From: Acanthosepion pharaonis
Lineage: Eukaryota; Mollusca; Cephalopoda; Sepiida; Sepiidae
DNA length: 64,000 bases
Direction of reading: 5' to 3'
Assembly: GCA_903632075.3 (NCBI GenBank)
Contig: CAHIKZ030001779.1
Span: 1,681,001-1,745,000 of the forward strand
In this document: positions 34,485 to 46,248 of the stretch, piece by piece
Layout of the letters: each line of letters opens with the position of its first letter
Numbering within the stretch: the first letter of the stretch is position 1
The notes under the pieces: model-generated
What the model was told of the DNA's origin: nothing
The model's input: only the letters and a program-made list of their open reading frames with translations
Database searches by the model: none
Program-made: the position numbers and the translations under genes

Positions 34485-34745
34485 TTCATAAAAATTTATA
34501 TATTTTGTTAATTCTTTATTAGACATGTGAGTCTTTAAATATATTTTGTCAATTATTACAGTTTATCCATTTCTTAAATATATGTGCATCCACACAGGTA
34601 TGCCTATACCTTCCCATTTTTGTTGTTGCTTTGGGTCTTTTCGACATTTCAGATGTTTATTTTTTTGCATTATTCATTCAAACAATCTGGTATTGTCAAA
34701 ACAAAAAACACTACCAGCTGGTCATGCAAGGGAAATAACTATACA

Positions 34746-34752
<7 letters not shown>

Positions 34753-34807
<55 letters not shown>
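34753..34807. repeat. (TA)n array left of a Helitron
   Basis: A TA run of about 27 units that directly abuts the Helitron 3' end. Confidence 0.95.
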
Positions 34808-34809
<2 letters not shown>

Positions 34810-35560
34810 TAGCAGCATGGCCCAGTGTTGCCCGTGCTTGATTCAAAAATCGTACGACTCATACAGCAATCGCTATCACTTGACTTAAAATATTTTTGCC
34901 CTTCCTTGCATTTAAAGGAGTGCCCTTTGCTATGCTGATGTTGCTACATGCCTTACTTTTTGCCTATCTTACACTGCAAATTTTTTCTAAGCTCTATACT
35001 AAACATTAAATCTGTTACGAAAAAAGAACTAAACAAAATGATCACAAAACAATCAGCTTTAAAAAAGGACTCGTAACTGGAAAAACGGAATGAAAATGGA
35101 ATTTTAACAACAAATACCTTTTCACACCCAACCCAGTTCTGCGGAATCAGAATCAATGTTGAGTTTAAGCAAGCGAATGAGCCAATTGGAGTAAAGCGCC
35201 ATGCAGATTTAAATTTTTCCCACTTGTGACAAATGCAGCTATCTATTTTTTTGCATGCTAGCATGCTAGTTAACATTTGTGTCAGTCAGCTGTTGGCTCT
35301 CATGCTGGCCAATAGAATCTTTGTGCCTATTATCGGCAGCCAGCTATTGGCTCTCACTCTGGCCAGTACAAAATGGCCGCAAACTACATGAAAACTGCCG
35401 TAGAAGCATGAAAAAATCGATTATTTCCACTATCGATGGGAATTGGGAAATGCAAAGTCAGTCTTGGCCTTTCCGCTAACTTGGAGCATGTGCATGTAAA
35501 TTTTGGTGCAAATCCGTTGAAAATTGCGGCTGTGCATTTGTTACACACACATTCTGCCTT

Positions 35561-35568
<8 letters not shown>
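34808..35568 (-). mobile_element. Non-autonomous Helitron in a (TA)n tract
   Basis: Read on the minus strand, the element ends ...gggcaacactgggc...ctgCTAG followed by T, the Helitron 3' signature with a decayed hairpin. The other end, near 35568, reads tataaaaggcagaatgtgtg, resembling the 5' start of the composite at 26398. TA repeats flank it on both sides (34753-34807 and 35569-35615), consistent with insertion between A and T. Two ~33-bp direct repeats start at 35287 and 35341 (ttggctctcac-type). The short frames inside have no known domain, so it depends on another element for movement. Confidence 0.7.

Positions 35569-35615
<47 letters not shown>
35569..35615. repeat. (TA)n array right of the Helitron
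   Basis: This is the continuation of the host microsatellite. Confidence 0.93.
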
Positions 35616-35620
<5 letters not shown>

Positions 35621-35844
35621 CAGCAAAAAATCTAAAAATGCTTGCCTGGAATGTTTTTCAGGCAGTCTTATGGTGAAGATAGCTGGCATATATCATTGCT
35701 AATTTAATGCCCACATGTGGTAATTTGAGATTTTTTGGTGTATAAAATACATGCTCTGTTATAATTGAGTTCTCTGTGGATCAGTTTTAATATCTGATAT
35801 TACTAGGATCCACCTGGATTATATACCAATGGATTTATTACCTG

Positions 35845-35849
<5 letters not shown>

Positions 35850-35888
<39 letters not shown>

Positions 35889-35893
35889 ATGGA

Positions 35894-35957
<64 letters not shown>
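35850..35957. repeat. Two (TA)n arrays split by a 20-bp TC-rich piece
   Basis: TA runs at 35850-35883 and 35904-35957 are separated by gatgatggactctctctc. Confidence 0.93.
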
Positions 35958-35959
<2 letters not shown>

Positions 35960-36170
35960 CTAATGCCAGCTTAATTAAAAGAGAACATAACCCTTTAAGG
36001 AGAAAATAATTTGAAAATATATTCATAGCATTAATACCAACCTATAAGCACTCACTTAAAACATTACATCATATCACCATTTTTCTACAGATCCATTATT
36101 CATGAATCTTTGTCTAAAATAATGAGGATTTTACAAATCTCCTTTTTCAAAAATACATGTGTGAAATCTT

Positions 36171-36842
36171 GTATGTATCTCTTTGAATTTCATTCTGTAT
36201 TAATTTTATTTTATTTTCTCTCTGTCCATTTCTTTGTCTCTCACTCTATTTTCCTCATTATTAACATTTCCTTCCTTTTTTTCTAATTGAATTTATTTTA
36301 CCCTCGTTTCCGTATTTGAAAACTTTGAATATTATGTCTTTGGTGATATTTCAGGTTCATACATTGAAAGTTATTTTTTACTCATGGCTCACAGCCATTT
36401 GAATGATCTCTTCTACAAGAAGTAAATGTTGGCACATGACTATTTTAGTACTGTCCCTATCCCCACCTCATTCAGCTATAGGGACTTAAAGTCAGTCCTA
36501 CTAGCTTGCATTGTCGCTCCTTGCCTAAAAATTCTTCTAAGCAGCCACACGAGAAAGAATATTGTCACACATCATCCCTGTATGTATCTCTTTGAATTTC
36601 ATTCTGTATTCATTTCATTTTATTTTCTTTCTGTCTCTCTTTCTTTTCCTTGTTACTAACGTTTCCTTCCTTTTTTTTTTTTCATATTTGAATTGAATTT
36701 ATTTTACCTCCTTTTCCCTCTTAGAAAACTTTGAATACTATGTCTTTGGTGATTTTTCAGGTTCCTACATCATTGGACGTTATTTTTTACTCATGTCTCA
36801 CATGCATTTGGGTGATCTCTTCTAGAAGAAGTGAATGTTGAA
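36171..36842 (+). repeat. Tandem duplication, ~409-bp period
   Basis: A segment of about 263 bp at 36171-36433 recurs at 36580-36842. Shared landmarks are gtatgtatctctttgaattt, gaaaactttgaata and gatctcttcta.aagaagt. The duplication lies immediately upstream of LINE copy B and has the same orientation. It may be the repeated 5' UTR of that LINE, since some non-LTR elements carry tandem promoter-like units. Confidence 0.85.
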
Positions 36843-36869
36843 ACTTTATATTTATATTTCAGATTCCCT

Positions 36870-39212
36870 ATCTATAGCCCCACTTTCCAACTCATATGTT
36901 TCTCCTCTATCCATTTATAACAATCCATATGGGCAGGTGTAGTGAATGCTCAACCATCCCCCTTTGCCCTCTCCTCCCAATCTATCTTTTAGACCTCTAG
37001 TCCACGACTGATCTATACATACATAGCTCGTGCCATGGCTCCCAGCCCAGCTTGGTTCTCCAGTTGTCTTTCCAAGCCCATTGTTGTTGTTGTTATTGTC
37101 TTTGTTTTTTGCATGTTATTTGTTTTTGTCTGTTTCTTGTGTTTTTTAGGCTTTCCTATTGCCCAGTTATACTCCTCCCCAGTCTTTTGAACAGGAGTAA
37201 AGTCTCATCCCTTGTTTCCTGGAAAAGGGGTTCCTCGATCGTTTCCTTTTTGTGTAGCATTTTGAGAGGCTGCTCCGATCAACAGTTGCATAATATCAGA
37301 GTGCTTGCATTGCCATGTTGTACATGGATGGGTGCCCCTACATGCACCTCCAGTAGTCAACCCCAAGGCCACATAATGTTGCAGTCCCTGCCAGTTCCTT
37401 TCTCTTCATACCACATTTTATAACTGACTGCTTCTATTTCTTTAGGCATTTTCCTTACCAACGTAACTCAACATGACCATAAAGAACCAAAAACATAAAC
37501 CTAAACAAGCTCAAGAAACATCACCTAAACCCTTTAACATTTTCTTCTTCAACATCTGTGGTATTCATACAAACTTCTGCAGTGTGGAAGCGTTCCTCTT
37601 TGATAAGTCTCCTTATATACAGTGATTTTAATGCCCACCATACCATATAGTTTAAACACTCTGTAACTAACCTTGCTGGTATCCAAATCCTTAACTTTTC
37701 AATCACTCAATCCCTCATGTGGTTGATTTTCCTACACATTTCCCCAGTAACACAGACAATAATGCTTCCCTTCTTGATCTATGTTTTATTCTGATTCTTG
37801 TTGTGCTATGTAGCTCTGCCCTCTTAGCAACTCTGATCATGCAGTAGGTGATTGTCAACATCTTCTTCTACTCCACCTCCAGCCATGAACCACCCACTAA
37901 CTGAATATTTTCTTGTTATCAATGCACAGACTGGAACTTGTTTCATGATTTCCTTCATGACATCCCTTGGAATATAATTCTTAATCATCCTGTACAAAAA
38001 TGTGCATCTGAGGTCTTCTGGATAAAAGCCAGCATCAAGGCTTTCAACCCAGCAAGAAAATACCAAGTTAAATTGCACTCATCTCCTTGGTTCTTACCTG
38101 CTTGCTCAGCCACTACAGTCCATAAGAATCACTTCTTCCATCTGTACTTCCTGTCTAACCGTGAAATGAAGATAGTCCTGAATGGGTTCTCTTTCAGTTC
38201 CTTTCATGCAAATGCTGGTATTCCTCAAGGATCTATCCTTGGTCCTACACTGTTTCTGATCTTCATCAATGATCTTCCTGGCATCATGAGTTTTAAAGTA
38301 GGCATCTATGCAGGTGACACTACCATTTACTACTGTCTCAATAGTAAATCCAGCATTTCTGACACAGTTAACCTGGCCATTGCTGGTTCATGGGGCAGGA
38401 AATGACTTGTGAATTTTAATGCATCCAAAACAAAACTGCTGTCATTTACTCACCATAGAGAAACTTCACTGCCTCTTATAAGCATGATGGATGCTCAACT
38501 CCATAAGAGCACCTTACTGCACCTTCTTGGTCTCATGTTTTCCACTGATCTGAGCTGAAACAACAACATTGAATCAATCGCTGCATCTACCACAAGGAAA
38601 GTTGGTTTCTCTGTGTTGCACCAGAAGGTTTTTCTCATCTGAGTCCACCCTTCACATCTACAAATCTACCATTTGACCATGCATGAAATACTGTTGCCAT
38701 ATATGGTCTGGTGCCGACACTGTTCATTTTGAGGTTCTTGACAAAATCCAAAGACGGATATGCAATGTGGTCAGTACTGACTTGGGATCTCAACTCCAGT
38801 CACTTTCTCACCAATGCAATGTGGCTTCCTTCTGTCTTCTCTGACAAGCTATTTTCATTGGTGCCCTGATTGCATGAATTTAAGAGTGCTATTAGGCTGG
38901 CATCTCAGTCACACCCTTTTACTGTCAAAACAGTTAAATGTAACTGCCTTTTCTACTTCAAGAGCTTCTTCTCTTGCACTTGTCAACAGTGGAACTCTCT
39001 TTCTCTTACTTGCTTCCCAGACAAGTATAATCTTCAAAAATTTAAATGTAATGTCAATCAACATCTTCTGATGCCTTGATCCCTGTTCTTCTTTTTATTC
39101 TTTCCTCAATCCCCACTATACCCAGTCTTTTCCGTTACTTTCACTTTCTGTAGCCCTTTGTGTACTAATGGACACTCCCACCTTGCTTGAGATGAAATGC
39201 TTAAAAAAAATC
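36870..39212 (+). mobile_element. LINE copy B: 5' region, broken ORF2, RT and 3' end
   Basis: The likely ORF2 start is the ATG at 37473, followed by FNIFFFNICGIHTNF, the opening of the endonuclease. The frame then jumps at about 37620 to YSDFNAHHTIW, the catalytic-site segment, so part of the domain is deleted. Downstream are SDHAV-like text, FHDFLHDIPWN (linker), and RT motifs GIPQGSILGPTLFLIFINDLPG with a YAGDTTIY active-site variant, in the frame ending 38405. The C-terminus lies at 38870-39079 with CQQWNSLSLTCFP and YNLQKFKCNVNQHLL. The 3' end (tgtgtactaatgg...gaaatgcttaaaaaaaa) matches copy A at 5290-5345. Many stops make it non-functional. Confidence 0.85.
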
Positions 39213-39439
39213 TTACCAAAATGAGATTATTACAATATCTTACTTTGTTTCACCAACCCACACAAAGTTGATGACCACAGACTTTCCCAACACACACAAA
39301 TACTTACACAAGAATATAAAAATCCCACCAACGACAAAATTATTTTGCAACATATTGCAACCTTTTACTGACAAAATACAAGGATGACATCTGTAGGGAA
39401 GTCATACACTTATAACATTGTCTCTTCTACTTTACAAAA

Positions 39440-40110
39440 CTGTCTGAAAAAAAAAACTGTCTACTTTAGGTATCACTATAAGCTACCTCAATGTATTTTT
39501 GTTAATTTCATTTATATCTGAAAATGCCTTTTTCGATGGTGATTTCAGCTTTGGGAAAAGCTAGAATTTACAAGAAGCCAAATCCACACTGTAGGCAATA
39601 AGATGAAAAGAGATGACATACTGGAATGATGTAATATTTTGCAAAAAAACTACTTGAAACATAAAGAATGGGCAGCTGAGATATCCAAAATTGCAGGAAT
39701 TGCCCCTGGAATTTCGAATCCTCTAATTTGTCACTTCCCAATTCCCTTTGATTGCATCCTGTGCAAATTTAATAGGCTTATGTGTTCCTTTTGTTGAAAG
39801 CCTTCCAGTATGTGGATTGCTTTCAACAGATTCCTGGGCAGGTTTGAAGCATCAGTACCAAAGTTTTTTTTTCCTTGGCTTCACTCTTTGAATCAACCTC
39901 ACCACAAAATCTTAGTCATTTCAATTGTTTTTTTTCTTTTTCAGAAGACTCTCCAAGTTTCAAGTTAAACTTGATGCCTATTCACTGTGAATACAATAGT
40001 CACTCAAAATACAGATTCACTCTATAGCATCTCAATGGCAACTCCATGTGGGTACATATTAAGGTTCTCTCCAACTAGTTGCCAAGTTACAGCAAAACCA
40101 CACAACTGGT
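39440..40110 (-). pseudogene. Mariner-like transposase remnant
   Basis: Minus-strand frames give ESVESNPHTGRLSTKGT (about 39850-39800), matching the linker after the helix-turn-helix domain of mariner transposases. They then give DLASCKF, stop, LFPKLKSPSKKAFSDINEI (about 39590-39520) and NTLR.LIVIPK, the C-terminal part after the third catalytic residue. The catalytic middle is missing. The remnant abuts the left end of the next Tc1 element. Confidence 0.65.
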
Positions 40111-40166
40111 TCTTGAGATGTTGAAAAGGACAGAAACATTTCTGTACATAGTCCCTATATATACAA

Positions 40167-41494
40167 TGGGGAAAATAAGTATTTCATCCCCAGCTGATTT
40201 TCTGAATTTGCCACCTTACAAAAATGGGAATGGTCTATAATTTTCAGGGTAGGTTCGTCTTGAAAGTGATAGATAGAATCTAAAAAAATATTTCTTTTTT
40301 ATTGAAAAAATAAATATTTCACTCCCTACCAACCAGTTATGTGACCAGGAGGCATATAGACTAGTCCTATTACTCAATTATTAGTCCTAATCAAGTACTC
40401 ATTACATGTATAAAAGGCACTAGTCAACAGAATCCTTCAATGAATCAGAATCTAATCTCTCCCCAATGGACAAGACAAAAGAATTGTCTAAGGACATCTG
40501 GGACAAAATTGTATACCTGCACAAGACTGGAATCGATGATTGGCAAGTAGTAAGGTGAGAAGGTGAGTCAACTGTTGGTGTGGTAATAAAAAAAAATGGA
40601 AGAAACACCAATCAATCACTATCAATCCCCTTTGGTCTGGAACTCCATGCATGATCTCCCAATGTAGAGTGAACCTGATGATGGGAAAGGTGAGGAAACA
40701 ACCCAGAACTATGTGGCAAGAGCTGGGACCACAGTCACCAAGATGACCATTAGTAAAACACTACGTTATAGTGGACTGAAATCTTGTAGTGCCCACAAGG
40801 TCTCCCTACTCAAGAAGGCACATATACAGGCCCATCAGAAGATTGCAAATGAGCACCTGGATGATTCAGAGGAGGGTTGGGAGAAGGTGCTGTGGTCAGA
40901 CGAGACTAAAATTGAGCTTTTTGGCATCAACTCGACTCTCTATATTTGGAGGAAAAACAAGATGACTTGGACCCTAAGAACACCATCCCAACCATTATAG
41001 TGGTGGAAACATTATACCTTGAAGCTGTTTCTCTGCTAAGGGTACAGGACAAGTACACCAGGTCGAGGAAAAGATGGATGGAGCCGAGTACAGGAAAATT
41101 TTCCTTGCCTCAACCAGGACACTGAAGATGGGTCATGGATGGGTGTTCCAGCATGACAATGACCCAAAGGATACAGCTAAGGAAACAAAGGAGTGGTTCA
41201 AGAAGAAGCACATCAATGTAATGGAGTGGCCTAGTCAGTCTCCAGAGCTTAATCCTTTAGAGAATCTGTGAAGGGAGATGAAGCTTTGAGTTGCCCAAAA
41301 ACAACCTACAAATATTAAGGATTTGGAGAGGATCTGTAAAGGGGAGTGGGCCGAAATACCCCCGGGGATCTGTAATAAATTGGTACCGGAAATGTCTGGC
41401 TGCTGTTCTTGTGAGCAAAGGTTTCTTCACCAAATACTTAATTATGTTTTGCTATGGAATGAAATACTTATTTTTTCAATAAAAAAGAAATAAA
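40167..41494 (+). mobile_element. Tc1-like transposon A, right TIR truncated
   Basis: The left end begins atggggaaaataagtatttc, similar to long-TIR Tc1 elements known from fishes and invertebrates. An inner TIR segment (40289-40322, ttcttttttattgaaaaaat) reappears inverted at 41459-41494. The outer right TIR is absent, and transposon B starts there. Transposase text starts at ATG 40466 (MDKTKELSKDIWDKIVYLHK). Later pieces are LWSDETKIELFG (first D, about 40890), FQHDNDPKDTA (second D, about 41140) and WPSQSPELNPLENL (E, about 41260). All three catalytic residues are present but stops and frameshifts separate them. Confidence 0.85.
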
Positions 41495-41559
41495 TGTTTC
41501 CTTCTTGCCTTCTAGACTATTTATTCAGTAGGATATTTGTGATAATTCAATCAAAGAAT

Positions 41560-42830
41560 ATCATGTTGTGCATGGAGTGTCACCATTGTTATTCTTACAT
41601 TAACAACATGAAGGGGAAGACAAAGGAACTTAGCGTTGACTTGAGACAGAGAATTATTGACTTTCACAAGTCAGGAAATAGTTGCAGTACTATTTCAAAC
41701 CAATTAGCTATCCCTAGATCTATGGTACAGTCCATTATAAAGAAGTTTAAACAGTTTGGTATGACAGAGAATTTGTTTGGGCATGGAAAAAAAACCTAAA
41801 TTATCACCGAGAACTGCACAAAAACTGTGTTGTGAGGTTAACATAAACCCAAGATTTGTTTGAAAAGACCAAAAGTTTGGATATTATGGGTATCAGTATA
41901 AATACTCACACAATACAACATTGCTTAAATAGAAATGGGTTGTATTGAAACTGACCATGACGAAGCTCTCTTTACAACAATGTCACATTGTTGCTTATTT
42001 TAATTTTGCCAAAATGTTCTTAGACAAAGAAAATTGCTTTTGGGAACAAGCACTATGGAGTGATGAAATAAAAATTGAGCTTTTTGGACATAATGATGTA
42101 CAGAACATTTGGTGCAAGAAAGGTGAGGCTATCCTCCCAAAGAACACAATGGCAACATTAAAACATGGAGGTGGCTTGATGATGTTTTGGGGTTGTTTTA
42201 GTTCAAGGAGAACTGAAATCTGCAGACTATATAAAAATTCTGGATGAAAATCTACAAATATCAGTGCAAAATCTTTATCTAAGTTGGTGATTTACTTTCC
42301 AGTAAGATAATGAGCCCAAACATACATCTAAATCAGTGACTGCATGGCTTCAGAAAAAAAGATTACAGTTCTGCCATGGCCTTCAGTGAGTCGTGACTTG
42401 AATCCTATAGAAAATCTATGGGAAGAATTGAAAGTTTGAATAAATTGTCGGTCACCAAAAGTCCTTCAGGAATTAAAATGTGTAACCATTGAAGAATGAA
42501 AGAAAAGACTAGTTCAAATCTTATCAAAAACTTTAGAAAAGGATTGCAGCAATTTATAAAGATGAGAAGACATACTATTGACTATTAATATTGTGAAAAT
42601 TGTTCAATTTTTCTATTTTTCTTACTATATGAATAATTTTGTCATTTTCTATTTTGCATAATTTGCCTGTCCAATTTGTTGTATTTAACCTTTTGTTCTG
42701 AAAATAAAGTTTCATATTCCTATTTTTGTGCTTATTAACATGTAAAAACCTGGCATCATATAGGCATTAGATTCTGAGTAATGGATAAAAATATTCAAAA
42801 TTGATAGGTGTACAAATAATTTTGTTGTTG
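41560..42830 (+). mobile_element. Tc1-like transposon B, defective
   Basis: The transposase starts at ATG 41608 with MKGKTKELSVDLRQRIIDFH, a Tc1 paired-type helix-turn-helix domain, and stops after 63 codons. Further pieces follow. ALWSDEIKIELFGHNDVQNI (42051-42110) holds the first D, and GGGLMMFWGCFSS is the usual glycine-rich block. A DNEPKHTSKSVTAWLQKK segment near 42310 holds the second D. The final block around 42400 (PIENLWEEL-like in another frame) holds the E. The right end near 42828 contains gtgtacaaataattttgtt. No matching left TIR is seen, so transposon A or a deletion removed it. A (TA)n run follows. Confidence 0.82.
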
Positions 42831-42831
42831 A

Positions 42832-42863
<32 letters not shown>

Positions 42864-42879
42864 AGGAATATGACTTCTT

Positions 42880-43240
42880 GATGTTATTTATCTGGGAGGT
42901 GATTCCACTGTGCAGAACCTTTGGAAAGAGTCTGTAAGCCATGCCACATGTTGACCAAAGCCTTCTGCATAATATTTGGCAGATGGAAATGTTTGATAGT
43001 TATGCTATTACAAGATCACAAATCAAAGATTTGAGGATACTGGCATTATTCAAACTGCTGATAATGCCAGATTATGCACTCACTCCATGAAACTGGAACT
43101 AAGGTCTGCTCAGCATAGTTGCAATATAAACTGCAGGTGGGCTCTCTGGGTGTTGAACACAAAGGTGTCTGCAACTGGGATTGTCTAGCCACTTTAGCGG
43201 AAGGGAGTGCTTGGAAAATGAGAAGCCAACACTTATATAT
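42880..43240. other. Unidentified mid-GC block
   Basis: The composition is higher in GC than the surroundings. A minus-strand frame contains a W-N-x-LPD-like string that faintly recalls LINE C-termini, but I cannot support that call. No ends were found. Confidence 0.3.
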
Positions 43241-43280
43241 ATATAGTGATTGTTTTGGGGGATTTAGGCTAATCATATAG

Positions 43281-43446
43281 TAATTTGTTGAGCCTAGAAT
43301 AATCCTCAACAGAATGCAGAATGCACTGGACTGCCATTTTGTCCTATCTGGAACTCATCAGCAGTGCGCATCCACTACCAAGAATCTAATCTGTTTTGAT
43401 ACAATGCAAATGTCCTACCAACTGTACCATGAGCCTCGGTTATCTG
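43281..43446 (-). mobile_element. tRNA-derived SINE, left arm of inverted pair 1
   Basis: The reverse complement has a tRNA-like head (ctcatggtacagttggtagg, then a B-box region attagattcttggta). After it come tggatgcgcactgctgatga and a 3' tail attctgttgaggattattct. It is an inverted copy of 43515-43684 with a 68-bp loop between them. Confidence 0.8.
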
Positions 43447-43514
43447 AATACTTTGATGGGTATCACTGTGGAACTGAGTGAGTAGTGGCAATATATCAAG
43501 TCCAGTCTTCTTCA

Positions 43515-43684
43515 TCACCAAGGCCAGTGGTACAGTTGGTATGATGTTTGGGTTGTATCGAAACGATCCGGATTCGATTCTCGGTAGTGGATGCGCACCT
43601 ATGATGAGTCCCAGATAGAATGAAACAGCCATCCAGTGCTTTCTGCATTCTGTTGAGGATTATTCTAGGCTTGATGAATTACTC
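43515..43684 (+). mobile_element. tRNA-derived SINE, right arm of inverted pair 1
   Basis: The head ccagtggtacagttggtatg forms the A-box region and ggattcgattctcgg is a near-perfect B box. Then come gtggatgcgcacc, gatgagtcccagatagaa and the tail gaggattattctaggcttga. The family is also present at 54308-54553 and 54660-54928. Confidence 0.85.
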
Positions 43685-43694
43685 TATATATACA

Positions 43695-43697
<3 letters not shown>

Positions 43698-43766
<69 letters not shown>

Positions 43767-43832
43767 CTGAAACAGACTGATTTAAGATAGATAAATAAGG
43801 AAACAGACTGATTTAAATTACATAGATAGATC

Positions 43833-43866
<34 letters not shown>

Positions 43867-43881
43867 GAAACAGACTGATTT

Positions 43882-43939
<58 letters not shown>

Positions 43940-43956
43940 TTGAAGCAGACTGATTT

Positions 43957-44006
<50 letters not shown>

Positions 44007-44008
44007 TA
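43698..44008. repeat. Compound (TA)n/(GATA)n array with 20-bp insert
   Basis: After a TA run, (GATA)n blocks alternate with four copies of gaaacagactgatttaa (about 43768, 43802, 43867 and 43941, with small changes). The whole forms a higher-order repeat with a period of roughly 35-75 bp. Confidence 0.92.
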
Positions 44009-44905
44009 CACTAAGAGAGAAAGATCTTGCAGCAATAGAAATAATGATGTTTATATATCACCCAAAATCTGTAGAAAAAAAATGTGCTTTTCTGTAATTC
44101 CCATTGTGAAACAAGTAATTGTTTGTTTTGTGTTTTTTTTTTGGGGGGGGGGCTAAGAAAATCAGATAAAACAAATAAACAGGGTGAATCAAAAGCAGAT
44201 AAAACACAATGGAATTTTCTTCAAATTAATATCAAAAGACATTAGAATGAGAATGGAGGTCTTTCATGAATATCTGATGAGTTAGGGATGAAAAGGCTGT
44301 GGATATTTTTTGCTAATGTTTCCCAAAAATGAGACAAGACTATTGATCTGAATTGAATACAGATATTTACACACATACACACATATGTATGCAAGTAAAA
44401 ATTATATCAAGTTCAGAGAAGAAACATTTGCATATGGTTTATAAATTTATCCACATTTGTTCATGCTATATATATTTTAATATATTTACATGAAATCAAT
44501 TTCCTTTTTTCTGTATGTGTATGCTAATACTCCAAATTTATTTTTGTACAAAGCTACCTACTCCAAAATGGTGAGAAAAACCTCTAACCATAAAAATTTG
44601 AATCAAAGATTTAGATACTGTACTTTTGTTTTCATTCATACCTGGCTATAGTAACTTATTTATCCCCAGCCTGCCTCTTATGTAGCCTGCTTCTTCCATT
44701 TTTTCACTATATTAAGAGCAAAACTTCATCCACTATGTATGACACTTAAAATCAACAAATACCTTATATAAATGAAGAATTTTCTTTGTTGTATTGTAAA
44801 GATTTATTCCTGTCTAGTTAATGAATATTCTGTAAAAAAATTATTTCCTTCAGTCTATTGTAAATAATTTCTTCTTGTGTATCATGTACCATAATACTTT
44901 GTGTA
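44009..44905. other. AT-rich spacer
   Basis: I see no gene here; there is a G run at about 44143 and a small CA run near 44370. Confidence 0.5.
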
Positions 44906-44913
44906 TAATTTAT

Positions 44914-46240
44914 TAGTGATGGGATGATTAATCAGAATTGAGAATAAGAAATATCAGAACTTTTGGGGGAATCAGCACTGGAATCAAAGAATTTTTAACC
45001 TAATTTTCAATTCCAGAAATGATTCTTTGGATTTTTTTTTTAAAACACAATTTTCCATTCCTGGTACTAATGATAAAAAGATATAAATATTTATTGATTT
45101 TAAACTGTCAGTAAAACTGAAATCTATAGATCATAATAACACCTAAGTATGATGTAAATTTATTTTACTTGTTTAAAAAAAAACAAAAAAATGAAAATGT
45201 GCAAGTTTCCACTTAGTTCCTGAACTTTCCATAAAGTTCACTAGTTTAAAGCCTGTTTTAGTTCAAAATAAAATTTTTATTTTTAATTTCTTTTTAAACA
45301 TTGTTAAGTCACCCATTTAATATTATAAATTATTAATTTAATTATAATCAAAAATATGTAATATAAACACAAAATGAATTCATGTTGTTGTTCTGCCAGA
45401 CTCTCTTTTAAGACAATTTTTATTATATTTTTAATTTATAAAAAAGAAAAAGTGATGTCTGCATTTAAAAACCCAGAAAGAAGTTTTGAATCTTATATAA
45501 TTTTATTTTAAAATTCAAATTTTCAATTATTCTGAAGTAGAAATTAAAAATAAAATTAGGAGTTACAATCAACACTTAATCCAAAGGATCATATAAAGTT
45601 AGTGATAGGCATTTATATTTCCTTTAGTGGGAATTACATCAAATAGGGGAGTTACTTTTCAATCACCCTGTATACTCCATTAAAAATATAAAAAGTGATG
45701 ATAATGTTTTTCAGTGGTGGAATTCAAATAAATATGTATTTCCCATCATGGCACTTTTAGCCAGAAAATATCTATCAGTACTTCCCTCTTCTGTTAAAAG
45801 TGAATGATTATTTAGTATTGAAGGTAACATTTACTAACTAAAAAGAAATAGTCTGAAAAGTGAAACTGGAAAGATGATAATGTTCTTATATTATAATTTA
45901 AGAATTTTAGGACTTCAATATGAGTAACTAGTTACTCAAGTGATGTACTTAAAGAAATTTTTCTCCTTATTGTTTAAACTATGACCCAATTTTTTTAAAT
46001 AAAAAGGATATCTAACTTTATTTCATAAGCTTTTGTATTCATTTTTCTACTAAATGTTTTATTAATAAATGTACTTTGTTTATTAAGTTTCCCAAGCTAA
46101 CAGTAGGACCTGAAAATAATGAATTTTAATCATTATAGCTATTGGAATTGGAATCGGGTATTGTATTGTAATAAAAAATTTAGAACAGTATCAGGAATTG
46201 TAATGGAATTGGTAAAAATATTGGTATCATCCCATCACTA
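44914..46240. mobile_element. hAT-type non-autonomous transposon, 1,327 bp
   Basis: The ends are exact 15-bp inverted repeats: tagtgatgggatgat on the left and its reverse complement atcatcccatcacta on the right. The flanks are taatttat at 44906-44913 and taatttat at 46241-46248, a perfect 8-bp target duplication. Short TIRs with an 8-bp duplication are diagnostic of the hAT superfamily. The interior is AT-rich with repeated ggaatt/aattcc strings near both ends, as expected for subterminal binding motifs. No transposase frame is visible, so it depends on an autonomous partner. The exact duplication suggests a fairly recent insertion. Confidence 0.9.
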
Positions 46241-46248
46241 TAATTTAT

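Noticed and set aside
37052..37423. 123-codon plus-strand frame with many C and L residues
   Set aside because: It lies in the 5' part of LINE copy B, upstream of the endonuclease start, and has no known domain.
43725..44008. Regularly spaced repeats that could suggest a CRISPR array
   Set aside because: The repeats are GATA microsatellite units with a 20-bp insert. The spacers are themselves repeats, and the setting is eukaryotic.
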